Source of the DNA: JAAYBQ01 sp035403465
GTDB taxonomy: Bacteria; Spirochaetota; UBA4802; UBA5550
Assembly (NCBI GenBank): GCA_035403465.1
Contig: DAONFG010000001.1
Coordinates: 181,408 to 245,407 of the forward strand
Length of the DNA stretch: 64,000 bases
Reading direction: 5' to 3'
Below, piece by piece: positions 51,172-60,193 of this stretch (position 1 is the stretch's first letter; each line of letters opens with the position of its first letter). A program made the position numbers and the translations under genes. Under the pieces are notes generated by a model. The model was not told the DNA's origin. It made no database searches and worked only from the letters and a program-made list of their open reading frames with translations.

Positions 51172-52166
51172 TTAATTTCAAGTACTCCTTTTTCATCGAA
51201 ATTCAGTTTAATCGGCGTTTTTTTTATCTTGTCAGGAAATTTAACCATTGAAAATCCCTTGAGGCTGTAGTTACCTGAACCTTTGGAGAATGCGCCAAGG
51301 ATCGATTCTCCAAGCGCCTTTGAACTGAATTCGTTAGCAACACTCAGTGTATACTCGCCGGGTTTATTTTTGATGTCTTTCGTGTACCCGTCAACGAGTT
51401 TACTTTCGTTCACGTTGAAATTATAATTCAGGTCCTGGAATACAAGGTTTGTCTTTGTTTTATTTTTCATCACAACATCAAAGTTCACCTTAAGTTTAAG
51501 GTCAAGGTCGGACGGGTCGATCACCTTTACGGGATTCTTGCCGTCAATTATTGCGCCGAACATGTTTGTTACTGCATCTGCATTCAGGTTTTTTTTCTTT
51601 GACCTTTCGATAGCTTCCTCGATCTCCCTTTTGGAGGGTTTAATTACTGTAAATCCTGCAATACTGATCTCGGGTTTGATTGCAGGTATATTCTGTTTGA
51701 GCTTGAAATTGAATGTTATTTCTTTCTTATATTTCTGCACATTTTTTGGAAGCGGCAGTGTGAGGGTGATGTTAACTTCGCACTCAAGGTATTCCCTGTC
51801 TCCGTATCCTTTAATGATGTTGATTATATCACTGTATTTCAGGTTTACAAGTATACGTGATGTAGCCTTTCCCATGGCTTTAATTTTAAGCTTGTCTGTT
51901 GAGGTCTTGAAGAGCTGTTTTTTATCAATGAAAAATACAGATTGCATGCTGGAGAGCTTAAGTTTAACCGGGTATGGATTCTTTATCTCCACATCAAAGA
52001 GAAGTGTAATATCCCGAAGTGACAGTGAATCAATATCAAAATTGACGATTGTTGCCTCTGGAAGAGGTATATTGCTTATTATAGTTGAAAGATCTTTGCT
52101 CTGGCTGTTTGATGATACTAATACTACAACAGCGAGGAGTAGAGACAGAATCTGCAGTTTTTTCAT
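51168..52166 (-). CDS. exported LEA2/WHy-domain protein
   Basis: The ATG at 52166 gives a clean signal peptide (MKKLQILSLLLAVVVLVSS) and has GGGGGTC upstream; the longer frame to 52259 would bury it. The 332-residue protein has two LEA14/WHy-like beta domains, about 25-150 (DITLLFDVEIKNPYPVKLKL) and about 215-330 (LKVNFDVVMKNKTKTNLVF), separated by a charged helix. WHy domains occur in desiccation and stress proteins; here it would be periplasmic. It is translationally coupled with manC. Confidence 0.75.
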   Translation of the reverse strand: MKKLQILSLLLAVVVLVSSNSQSKDLSTIISNIPLPEATIVNFDIDSLSLRDITLLFDVEIKNPYPVKLKLSSMQSVFFIDKKQLFKTSTDKLKIKAMGKATSRILVNLKYSDIINIIKGYGDREYLECEVNITLTLPLPKNVQKYKKEITFNFKLKQNIPAIKPEISIAGFTVIKPSKREIEEAIERSKKKNLNADAVTNMFGAIIDGKNPVKVIDPSDLDLKLKVNFDVVMKNKTKTNLVFQDLNYNFNVNESKLVDGYTKDIKNKPGEYTLSVANEFSSKALGESILGAFSKGSGNYSLKGFSMVKFPDKIKKTPIKLNFDEKGVLEIK

Positions 52167-52482
52167 GATGACCCCCGGTTTCCGGACAGTTGATTGATTT
52201 CTTCTGGCCTGTTTCTGATATGGTAAAATAACAGGCGGTTTTTCACAACCAGAATTCATGAAAAAGAACAGTGGATTCTTAGTGTTTATAAAAAGAAATG
52301 TATTGAGAGACGGATTTTATAAGCGACAAAAATATACTCAAAAAAAGATGATTAATTATAAATTGAGGGAAAATGTGATTAATTTCGTTGACAGGATTGC
52401 GGGTATATATTGATTTATACCTTTATTGGAAAAAATGTGCGGAAAAAATGCATTTTTATATAGCTGATGAGAGGATTTAGTA
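52167..52482. other. intergenic region and leader of rplM-rpsI
   Basis: This 316-base stretch is divergent between the LEA2-like gene and rplM. It contains TTGACA (52388-52393) with several TATATAT-like -10 candidates and a leader of roughly 70 bases that includes a loose hairpin (AAAAATG...CATTTTT, about 52433-52460). An L13 autoregulatory leader is possible but not shown. Confidence 0.5.
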
Positions 52483-52923
52483 ATGAAGGACATTCAGAAA
52501 ACGTATGCAATGAAGCAGTCTGAAATTGAAAAGAAGTGGTATCTTGTTGATGCTGAAGGGAAAGTTCTCGGCAGACTCGCTACAGTAATTGCTGACAGGC
52601 TCAGGGGAAAACACAAACCGACATATTCGCCTAATCTTGATATGGGTGACAATATTATAGTCATTAACGCTGAAAAGGTTGTGCTAACAGGTTCCAAGTC
52701 TGATGATAAGGATTATTTCAGCCATTCACACTATCCCGGCGGTGTGAAATTTACGAACATCAAGAAGTATATGAGCACTAAGCCGGAATTTGTGCTTTTA
52801 CACGCTGTTAAGGGCATGCTTCCTAAATCAAGGCTTGGAAAGCAGATCATAGGCAACCTGAAGATTTATTCAGGCACTGATCATCCGCATACAGCGCAGA
52901 AACCGGAAATTATCAATCTATAG
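52483..52923 (+). CDS. rplM: 50S ribosomal protein L13
   Basis: This 146-residue protein has typical L13 sequence: WYLVDAEGKVLGRLAT (about 19-34), RGKHKPTYSPNLDMGD, VINAEKVVLTGSK, and GMLPKSRLGKQIIGNLKIYSG. GAGAGG lies before the ATG; a second ATG at codon 10 is less likely. It forms the usual rplM-rpsI pair. Confidence 0.97.
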   Translation: MKDIQKTYAMKQSEIEKKWYLVDAEGKVLGRLATVIADRLRGKHKPTYSPNLDMGDNIIVINAEKVVLTGSKSDDKDYFSHSHYPGGVKFTNIKKYMSTKPEFVLLHAVKGMLPKSRLGKQIIGNLKIYSGTDHPHTAQKPEIINL

Positions 52924-52949
52924 TATTCAGGGACTAAAGGAGAAATTAT

Positions 52950-53339
52950 ATGGCAGATAACATGTACGCAACAGGCCGAAGGAAGAAATCAGTGGCCAGG
53001 GTCTGGATCAAGCCGGGCAATGGAAATATCATCATAAACAAGCAGCCGATCAATGAATATTTCAGAAGGCAGACTCTTGAGCTTGTAGTAAGGCAGCCTC
53101 TTGAACAGATTGGCGCTATTGACAAATTCGATATTATGGCAAGTGTTTGCGGCGGCGGCTGGTCAGGACAGGCTGGTGCGGTAAAACTTGGAATAGCAAG
53201 ATGCCTTGTTCTGGTGGATGAAAGAAATAAAAAAACTCTCAGGGAAGCCGGATTCATGACAAGGGATGCTAGAAGAGTAGAAAGAAAAAAACCCGGCCAG
53301 AAAAAGGCCAGGAAAAAATTCCAGTTTTCAAAACGTTAA
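52950..53339 (+). CDS. rpsI: 30S ribosomal protein S9
   Basis: This 129-residue protein has ATGRRKKSVARVWI near the start, GGGWSGQAGAVKLGIARCLV in the middle and the basic tail ending KKFQFSKR. The terminal Arg/Lys that reaches the P-site tRNA is present. It is 26 bases after rplM and followed by a terminator. Confidence 0.97.
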   Translation: MADNMYATGRRKKSVARVWIKPGNGNIIINKQPINEYFRRQTLELVVRQPLEQIGAIDKFDIMASVCGGGWSGQAGAVKLGIARCLVLVDERNKKTLREAGFMTRDARRVERKKPGQKKARKKFQFSKR

Positions 53340-53363
53340 TCGATGCTTTTTATTCAGCGGAAG

Positions 53364-53388
53364 AAGGATGCCAGCGGCATCCTTTTCT
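53364..53388 (+). terminator. intrinsic terminator of rplM-rpsI
   Basis: AAGGATGCC pairs with GGCATCCTT, followed by a T-rich stretch (TTTTCTGTTTTA). Confidence 0.85.
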
Positions 53389-53410
53389 GTTTTATGGGGG
53401 GATTTATTAT

Positions 53411-54031
53411 ATGCCTGAAATTGTGAAACTTCTGTTCAAGGATAGCCTGGTCTCCGCGGAGCTTGACAACGGTGAAGTGCTGAACCTGTCGTACGATGCG
53501 TATTCACAGTACAAACTCTCGAGCGGCATGGTCATCCAGGGTGACCTCTATTCGGAACTTTACGAAGAGTCGCGGAAAACAGAGTGCAGGGACAAGGCTT
53601 TTAAATATCTCGCGGTGCGTTCCAGGTCGGTTGATGAGATGGAGAAGTACCTGAGGAAGAAGAAGTTTTCTGAGAGCCAGGTTGCTGAAACATCCGGTTA
53701 CCTGAATGATAAGGGATACCTTGATGATTACGAGTTCAGCCGGGGTTTTGTGAAAAGTAAAATGAAAAGCGGGAAGTACGGGGCTGATATTATCATCCGC
53801 GATCTTTACAGGAAGGGGATTCACAGGAAGACCATAGAAAAGATTATGAAGGAGTGCGGGGCCGCTGAACCGGACATGGAAAAACTATATGAGCTGGCGC
53901 TGAAGAAATATAATTCGCTGAAGGAGAAGGATAACCGGTCTGCAAGGGTGGGTAACTACCTGCGAAGTAAAGGATTTGATTATGATTCGATTAAAAAGGT
54001 TCTGCGACGGCTGGGGGAGGAGGATCTTTGA
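53411..54031 (+). CDS. recX: regulatory protein RecX
   Basis: RecX restrains RecA filaments. The 206-residue protein has three-helix RecX repeats: KAFKYLAVRSRSVDEMEKYLRKKKF (about 57-81), YLNDKGYLDDYEFSRGFVKSK (about 97-117) and a C-terminal NYLRSKGFDYDSIKKVL block. An N-terminal extension of about 50 residues resembles a small beta domain. recA is not adjacent. Confidence 0.88.
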   Translation: MPEIVKLLFKDSLVSAELDNGEVLNLSYDAYSQYKLSSGMVIQGDLYSELYEESRKTECRDKAFKYLAVRSRSVDEMEKYLRKKKFSESQVAETSGYLNDKGYLDDYEFSRGFVKSKMKSGKYGADIIIRDLYRKGIHRKTIEKIMKECGAAEPDMEKLYELALKKYNSLKEKDNRSARVGNYLRSKGFDYDSIKKVLRRLGEEDL

Positions 54032-54178
54032 ATCTGCGGATTCAAAGGGCCGGACCACTCTCCTCAATAATTACAAAAGTTAAAAAATACTTTACGTGAA
54101 TATTTAAGCGGTATCTGGTGAACGGCAGAAAGCATATTCAGAAAGAACGCTTAACGCAGGAAATAAATACAGGTATTA

Positions 54179-56824
54179 ATGGCGGGGGAAATGAAATCAT
54201 TCATAAAAAAAATTATCAGCTCGGGCATCCTGGTTTTAATTGTTTTTCAGGGCATATCAATCGCTGCAGATAAAGGCGGGCCGTTTTATTCGGGCGCTGA
54301 TCCTGTAATACTGGGAAGAGGGGGAACCGGAGTTTCAAAGACCGGTACTGCGGGTTTCCTTCTGAATCCTGCAACAGCGGCACAGGTTGAAAGGATACTG
54401 TTTACTGCCTCGTACGGTTCCATAGCCGGAGACTACACGTTCCCGGTTGCCACACTGCTGATTCCCGGCGCATACGGCGTGTTGGGTCTTGGTTTCGGTT
54501 ATTTCAGCGGACCGCTTGATGATATGGATTCTACAGGCTACATGTTCACGTTAGGTCTTTCCAAGGAGATTACATCGGGATTTATGTTCGGGCTTTCGGC
54601 AAACGGCGTGTACTGGAGTGGCGATGAAACGTCTTTCTATGGCGGGATCAAGCCGGGATTTATCATGAAGTTCGATGGAACGGATTCGTACAACAAATTC
54701 GGTATATTCAATCCTGCGCTTGGAGTTTCAGCTGACCTGGGTTTTGCCACAGGTGATGAGGCTTCGATAAATTCGGCTACGATCGGCTACAACTTTGATT
54801 TTTTCAAAGCGGATAAGTTTTCTCTGGGGTGGTATAACGAGGTTTCGGCAATCAGCGGGTTCAAGGCGTACCCTGTGAAGTTCGGGCTGGAGTGTGAGAT
54901 TGCGGACAGCTGGCATGTGCGTGCGGGAGCAGTTGTCCCGGAATCGTATTCTTACATGACATATACTGCAGGTGCAGGCTACACCTTTTCAGGCGATACT
55001 TTCGGTTTTTCACTGGACTATGCACTTGCCTACTCGGGCCAGGAGGGGATTTCACATTACGCAGGTATAAAAATCGAATACGGAAGCCTTGACAGGGAGG
55101 CGCCTGCTATCGCAGTCACACCGGATTATACATATATTTCACCGAACTATGACGGGGTCCAGGACCACGCGATGTTCGACATCGACGTCACTGACCGCAG
55201 CAGGATCAAGGGCTGGCGGCTGCAGGTGACTGACGAGCGCGACATGGTGGTGCGTGAATTCAAGGTGAGCGAAAGGGAGATGGAGGAGAACCTTACCCCG
55301 ATGCTTTTTGTTCAGAGGTTTTTCAGCAGCAAGGATTCACTCACCGTGCCCGAAACTGTTATGTGGGATGGGTCTGACGCATCGGGAAAGAAACTCCCGG
55401 ACGGAAGGTACAGGTACCACTTCTTTGCATGGGATGAAAGGGATAACATAGCGCCCGTGAAGTCAGGATACATGGTGATAGACACCACGGTACCTGATGC
55501 GGTCCTGGACGCGGACAGTCTTATCTTTTCACCTAACGGTGACGGCAACAAGGACACCCTTGTCATTAAACAGAAAATAGTCAGTACACCTGATGATATC
55601 TGGACCGGGGAGATAAAAAATTCTGAGGGCGTGACAGTTGTGACCTATGAGTGGAATGGTACAACAATTCCTTCAAAACTGGTCTGGAACGGCAAAGGCA
55701 AAGATGACAACCTTTTACCTGATGGAATCTATTATTATTCAATCACTTCATCCGACAAGGCGGGTAACTCAACTACCGCCCATGTAAAAGAAATAATACT
55801 CACCACAGTTACAGATGTTGCAGACCTTAGACCTTCGGCTGAATATTTTTCCTACAGGTCGTCAAAGGAGAAATCAATACGCTTTTTTCCAGACCTGGCA
55901 TCGGTAAAAGGAATGGAGAAATGGGAAGTGACAATCAGCGACAAGGATGGTGACCCTGTCAGGGTAATCGGCGGTACCGGCCAGGTCTCATCATTCGTGG
56001 ACTGGGACTGCATTGATGAAAAGGGCGAAAGACTTGATGACGGCGATTACTATGCAAGCCTCTCGGTATGGTATAACAGCGGCAACAATCCGGTCTCATA
56101 TAAAAAGAAAATTATTTTTGACGGGACCGCCCCCGAAGTAAAAATATCGCACAGCCCGGAATTCTTTTCACCTGATGCTGACGGTGAAAATGACTACCTG
56201 ACAATAAACACCGGCATAAATGATAATGGGGAAATCGCGAGGTGGGAGACTGCCGTATACAATGAGAGCGGCATACTCTTTAAAAAATTTACAGGTAAAG
56301 GCCCTTCACCGGAAAGTTTCAACTGGGACGGGATTGGAGACAACGGCGAAACTGTTGAATCCGCCTCGGATTATAACCTGCAGTTTTTTGCAGTTGATGC
56401 GGCCGGGAATATTTCGCAGACAGCGAATGACCGGTTCGCAGTAGATATCCTTGTGATTGTTACAGAGCGCGGACTTAAGATGCGTATAAGCAATATAGAG
56501 TTCGCGTTCGGAAGCGCAGTGCTCAAAAAACGCGGTACAAAAATACTTGACCGTGTATACCAGATACTCGAAAAATATAAAAACTACAAAGTCGTAATTG
56601 AAGGGCACAGCGATGATATAGGCAGCGAGGAGACCAATCTTGCACTATCTGAAAAAAGGGCCCTGGCAGTGAGGGATTACCTTGTTAAAAAAGGAACAGA
56701 CACTGAAAGACTGAAATATGTGGGTATGGGTGAAAGCAGCCCGTTCTATCCCAATACGAATGAAGAAAACCGGAGAAGAAACAGGAGGGTTGAATTCCTC
56801 CTGATAAAGGATAAAACTGAATAA
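54179..56824 (+). CDS. envelope protein: barrel-like N-terminus, FlgD-type Ig repeats, OmpA C-terminal domain
   Basis: This 881-residue protein has a signal peptide (to about 33, SIAADK). Residues 34-305 form a PorV/FadL-like barrel (GRGGTGVSKTGTAGFLLNPA, GVLGLGFGYFSG). About 310-760 contain several FlgD/CHU-type Ig-like units marked by LPDGRYRYHF, FSPNGDGNKDTL, LPDGIYYYSI and FSPDADGENDYL. The last 110 residues are an OmpA peptidoglycan-binding domain (FAFGSAVL, VIEGHSDDIGS, NLALSEKRALAVRDYL, NRRVEF). A peptidoglycan-tethered outer-membrane protein is inferred. A second ATG four codons in is the alternative start. Confidence 0.85.
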   Translation: MAGEMKSFIKKIISSGILVLIVFQGISIAADKGGPFYSGADPVILGRGGTGVSKTGTAGFLLNPATAAQVERILFTASYGSIAGDYTFPVATLLIPGAYGVLGLGFGYFSGPLDDMDSTGYMFTLGLSKEITSGFMFGLSANGVYWSGDETSFYGGIKPGFIMKFDGTDSYNKFGIFNPALGVSADLGFATGDEASINSATIGYNFDFFKADKFSLGWYNEVSAISGFKAYPVKFGLECEIADSWHVRAGAVVPESYSYMTYTAGAGYTFSGDTFGFSLDYALAYSGQEGISHYAGIKIEYGSLDREAPAIAVTPDYTYISPNYDGVQDHAMFDIDVTDRSRIKGWRLQVTDERDMVVREFKVSEREMEENLTPMLFVQRFFSSKDSLTVPETVMWDGSDASGKKLPDGRYRYHFFAWDERDNIAPVKSGYMVIDTTVPDAVLDADSLIFSPNGDGNKDTLVIKQKIVSTPDDIWTGEIKNSEGVTVVTYEWNGTTIPSKLVWNGKGKDDNLLPDGIYYYSITSSDKAGNSTTAHVKEIILTTVTDVADLRPSAEYFSYRSSKEKSIRFFPDLASVKGMEKWEVTISDKDGDPVRVIGGTGQVSSFVDWDCIDEKGERLDDGDYYASLSVWYNSGNNPVSYKKKIIFDGTAPEVKISHSPEFFSPDADGENDYLTINTGINDNGEIARWETAVYNESGILFKKFTGKGPSPESFNWDGIGDNGETVESASDYNLQFFAVDAAGNISQTANDRFAVDILVIVTERGLKMRISNIEFAFGSAVLKKRGTKILDRVYQILEKYKNYKVVIEGHSDDIGSEETNLALSEKRALAVRDYLVKKGTDTERLKYVGMGESSPFYPNTNEENRRRNRRVEFLLIKDKTE

Positions 56825-57609
56825 TGAAAAAGATGATGTTTGCCGATGTTGATGGCACATTCATGGATTTTAACACCTACAGCATGGAACTCTCCATGGA
56901 GGGGATTGAACTTCTTAAAAAAAACAAAATCCCCCTGGTGCTTGTATCCAGCAAAACTTTTGCCGAGATGACTGAAATAATGGATCAGGCCGGGCTCTAT
57001 AATCACTTTGCCTTTGAAAACGGCTGCGGCATAGCCATACCTGACGGAAGCGGGGGCTATACAACAGAAGTTTCCGGCCCGGGTACTCCTATCCTTGAAA
57101 AACGTCTTGCCGAGATAGAGCATATCATGGAAAAGAAACTGATTTCTATCCTGTCGCTGACAGAGGCTGAGATCTGCTCGTATTCCGGGCTTGATATGCA
57201 CAGGTCCGGCCTTGCGAAAAAGAGGATTGCCACTCTCCCGTTTATCACGGAGGACCGCAAATTATTATTCGACGGAGATATCGATGACCTGAATATCCGG
57301 CTGGCATGTACTGGCCTCGGAGTGACCAGGGGCGGCAGGTTCAACCATCTGCTCCCTTCCCGTGCCGGGAAGTCATATGCCGTGCGCAGAATATACAATT
57401 TCTACAACACCGGGGACGGTGTGAAAACAGCGGCCTGCGGAGACAGCTACAACGACCTTGGCATGCTTGATAATGTTGATGTAGGGTATATTGTGAGGAA
57501 ACCTGACGGGTCGTTCATGCAAGGGACCGAGTTCCTGGTTACAGCGGGTATCGGCCCTGAGGGATTTACCGAAGCAGTGAAAGATTTTATAAAATTATTC
57601 CCGGGTTGA
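56824..57609 (+). CDS. HAD-IIB phosphatase, mannosyl-3-phosphoglycerate phosphatase-like
   Basis: This 261-residue protein has HAD motif I FADVDGTFMD (about 6-15), motif II SSK (about 44), the MPGP-type ENGCGI (about 69-74), Lys in RAGKSYAV, and motif III/IV CGDSYNDLGML (about 206-216). The family removes phosphate from mannosyl-3-phosphoglycerate to give the osmolyte mannosylglycerate, or acts on similar sugar phosphates. The matching synthase is not in the window. The start overlaps the preceding stop (TAATG). Confidence 0.8.
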   Translation: MKKMMFADVDGTFMDFNTYSMELSMEGIELLKKNKIPLVLVSSKTFAEMTEIMDQAGLYNHFAFENGCGIAIPDGSGGYTTEVSGPGTPILEKRLAEIEHIMEKKLISILSLTEAEICSYSGLDMHRSGLAKKRIATLPFITEDRKLLFDGDIDDLNIRLACTGLGVTRGGRFNHLLPSRAGKSYAVRRIYNFYNTGDGVKTAACGDSYNDLGMLDNVDVGYIVRKPDGSFMQGTEFLVTAGIGPEGFTEAVKDFIKLFPG

Positions 57610-57612
57610 AAT

Positions 57613-58071
57613 ATGAATATACTGAGTGAAATTTTCGGATTACTGAAAGAGATTCTTTATACTATAGGACGTTTTTGCGCGGGACTGATCGGCAGGGCAT
57701 TTGAATGGTTTATGGCGCAGTCATTTCTGGACAAAATGATAATCGGCAATATCGGCATAGCCTTTCTTGCGGTTGTCCTTCCCCTGGTCAAGTACTGGAT
57801 GTGGGAGAGTTGGATCGGGGTGAATAATCCCATAGGCGTATACCTGATATTTATTTCAGGGATTATGTTTATCACTATAATTTTCAGGGGACGTTATGTA
57901 ACAGCATTGAGGATCCTGGTTAATGCATGGTACCTGCTGGCGTTTCTTGTCAAGTGGTGGAACCACTCATTCTGCGCTACATCTTACCTGCTTACCTGGG
58001 GGTTTTTCTTTAATATTTTAGCACCGGTTATATTTATTGCCCTGTCGCTTCTTGTTCGGGCTTCGGAATAG
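57613..58071 (+). CDS. membrane protein of unknown function
   Basis: This 152-residue protein has an amphipathic N-terminal part, then four hydrophobic segments at about 42-62, 72-92, 96-116 and 123-147, with several Trp residues (WMWESWIG; KWWNHSF). No family was recognised. It starts three bases after the phosphatase stop, so the two are probably co-transcribed. htpG follows after 115 bases. Confidence 0.65.
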   Translation: MNILSEIFGLLKEILYTIGRFCAGLIGRAFEWFMAQSFLDKMIIGNIGIAFLAVVLPLVKYWMWESWIGVNNPIGVYLIFISGIMFITIIFRGRYVTALRILVNAWYLLAFLVKWWNHSFCATSYLLTWGFFFNILAPVIFIALSLLVRASE

Positions 58072-58186
58072 CCGTTGGATGTTCCGGTTTCAAAAAATTC
58101 TTGATTTTTCAGACATATTTTTTTTACGGATTAATAATATCTGTGGAAACTTACCGCTGTTTAATATTTAACAAGGAGTGTTGCAA

Positions 58187-60061
58187 ATGAGTAAAAAACA
58201 GTTTCAGACAGAGGTGCACAGGCTGCTGCACCTGATTATCCATTCTCTCTATTCTCATAAGGAGATCTTCCTGCGTGAGCTGATCTCCAACTCATCCGAT
58301 GCCCTTGATAAACTGAAGTATCTAACACTTACAGATGAATCGTACAAGAGCATCAGTTTTGAACCGCGCATCGACATCAGTTTTAATCATGCAGAAAAAA
58401 CCCTGACTATTTCCGATACCGGGATCGGCATGGACAGCACCGAGCTTGAAGAGAACCTGGGCACGATTGCACGTTCAGGGACGCGCAATTTTGTTCAGAG
58501 TATGACCGGCGATGAGAAAAGGGACTCGAACCTTATAGGCCAGTTTGGTGTGGGATTCTACTCGGCATTCATGGTTGCCGACAGGGTTGAGGTTGTTTCT
58601 AAAAAGGCCGGGTCGGACAATGCATTCAAGTGGATCAGCGACGGCAAGGAATCATTCGAAATTGAGGACGCACAGCGCGATTCACAGGGTACAACGGTTC
58701 TCCTGTTTCTTAATGATGAAGGTGAGGAGTACGCAAGCAGGTGGTCTATCCAGGGGATAATCAGGAAGTATTCAAACCACGTACCGTTCCCGATCTTCCT
58801 GCACTTTGAAGAGACAAAATTTGAAGGTGAAGAGAAGGATAAAAAAGAGGTTAAGGAACAGAAGGTTGAGCAGATCAACTCTGCGGCAGCTATCTGGAAA
58901 AGGCCCAAGAGCGAACTGAAAGATGAGGATTATCTGGAATTCTACAGGCAGATATCATACGATATCGAGGACCCTATGCTATACATGCACACGCAGGCCG
59001 AGGGTACGCTTGACTTTTCCACGCTCTTTTACATTCCGGGCAAGGCGCCCGTGGACCTTTTCAGGGCCGACTACAAGGCAGGGGTCAAGCTCTATGTCAA
59101 GCGCGTGTTTATTACAGATGACGAGAAGGAGCTCATGCCCACATACCTCAGGTTTGTCCGCGGTATAATAGATTCAGAGGACCTTCCGCTAAATGTGAGC
59201 AGGGAGATTCTGCAGCAGAACAAGGTGATGGCGAAGATCAAGTCATCGTCTGTGAAGAAGATCCTGGGCGAACTGGAATCTCTGAAGAACCGGGACAGGG
59301 AAAAGTATAACGCATTCTGGAAAGAGTTTGGGGTTCCGATGAAAGAGGGTCTTTACCAGGACTTTGAGAACAGGGATAAACTGCTCGAACTCATCATGTA
59401 CAAAACTTCAGGCAAAGATGGATTTTCTACACTTTCAGAATACTGTGAGAGGATGGCGCCTGACCAGGGCGGTATATACTACATCACCGGCGGCAAGGAG
59501 ACAGTGCTGCGCAACTCGCCGCTCCTTGAAATGTATAAAAATAAAAACATCGAGGTGCTGATACTCGATGACGAGATAGACGAGATAGTCATATCGGCAG
59601 TGCCGAAATTTAAAGATCATGAACTGAAGTCAGTAAACAGGAGCGATGCTGCTGAATCGCTGAAGACAGACGATGACAGGGAGCGCGAGAAAAAGATCGA
59701 GCCGCTCATCAAAAAAATCAGGGAAAAGCTCGGAGACAGGGTAAAGGATGTTGTGGCAAGCACAAGGCTCAAAGATTCTCCGTCATGCATTGTTGCGGAT
59801 GAAAACGATCCTACGGTTCAGATGCAGCATCTGCTCAAGGCCATGGGACAAGCCGGCGGCATGCCTGAATTTAAACCGGTACTTGAAATCAACCCTGACC
59901 ATGAAATCATCAAAAAACTGGAAGCGGCAACTGATGAATCTGTTGTGGAGGATATCAGCATGCTCCTGCTTGAACAGGCCATGTTTGTTGAGGGGATGGA
60001 ACTTAAGGACCCCAATGCGTTCGTCGCAAGGCTGAACAGGGCGGTTAACAGGTCACTGTAG
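58187..60061 (+). CDS. htpG: molecular chaperone HtpG (Hsp90)
   Basis: The ATG at 58187 has AAGGAG eight bases upstream; the in-frame GTG at 58178 lies within that site. The 624-residue length is normal. Hsp90 signatures are LIIHSLYSHKEIFLRELISNSSDA (about 13-36), the GHKL ATP motifs SDTGIGM and GQFGVGFYSAFM, the middle-domain SREILQQNK, and the C-terminal dimerisation region. No CIRCE element was seen upstream. Confidence 0.97.
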   Translation: MSKKQFQTEVHRLLHLIIHSLYSHKEIFLRELISNSSDALDKLKYLTLTDESYKSISFEPRIDISFNHAEKTLTISDTGIGMDSTELEENLGTIARSGTRNFVQSMTGDEKRDSNLIGQFGVGFYSAFMVADRVEVVSKKAGSDNAFKWISDGKESFEIEDAQRDSQGTTVLLFLNDEGEEYASRWSIQGIIRKYSNHVPFPIFLHFEETKFEGEEKDKKEVKEQKVEQINSAAAIWKRPKSELKDEDYLEFYRQISYDIEDPMLYMHTQAEGTLDFSTLFYIPGKAPVDLFRADYKAGVKLYVKRVFITDDEKELMPTYLRFVRGIIDSEDLPLNVSREILQQNKVMAKIKSSSVKKILGELESLKNRDREKYNAFWKEFGVPMKEGLYQDFENRDKLLELIMYKTSGKDGFSTLSEYCERMAPDQGGIYYITGGKETVLRNSPLLEMYKNKNIEVLILDDEIDEIVISAVPKFKDHELKSVNRSDAAESLKTDDDREREKKIEPLIKKIREKLGDRVKDVVASTRLKDSPSCIVADENDPTVQMQHLLKAMGQAGGMPEFKPVLEINPDHEIIKKLEAATDESVVEDISMLLLEQAMFVEGMELKDPNAFVARLNRAVNRSL

Positions 60062-60091
60062 TTCAGTGCCCGTAACACCAGTGTGTAAAAG

Positions 60092-60173
60092 GGGGCTGTC
60101 TAAGAATAAAGCATTCTGCCTGGAATAGTGTCATTCCGGCTCTAAAGGCCGGTATGACTTTCGGGACAGCCCC
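60092..60173. repeat. composite palindromic intergenic repeat after htpG
   Basis: GGGGCTGTC (60092-60100) pairs with GACAGCCCC (60165-60173). Inside is GTCATTCCGGC-tctaaag-GCCGGTATGAC (60130-60157 approximately). The inner part resembles the ATTCCCG hairpins at 33476 and 37418. It may also terminate htpG. Confidence 0.65.
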
Positions 60174-60193
60174 TTGTTTATTTTTAAAGCTGT

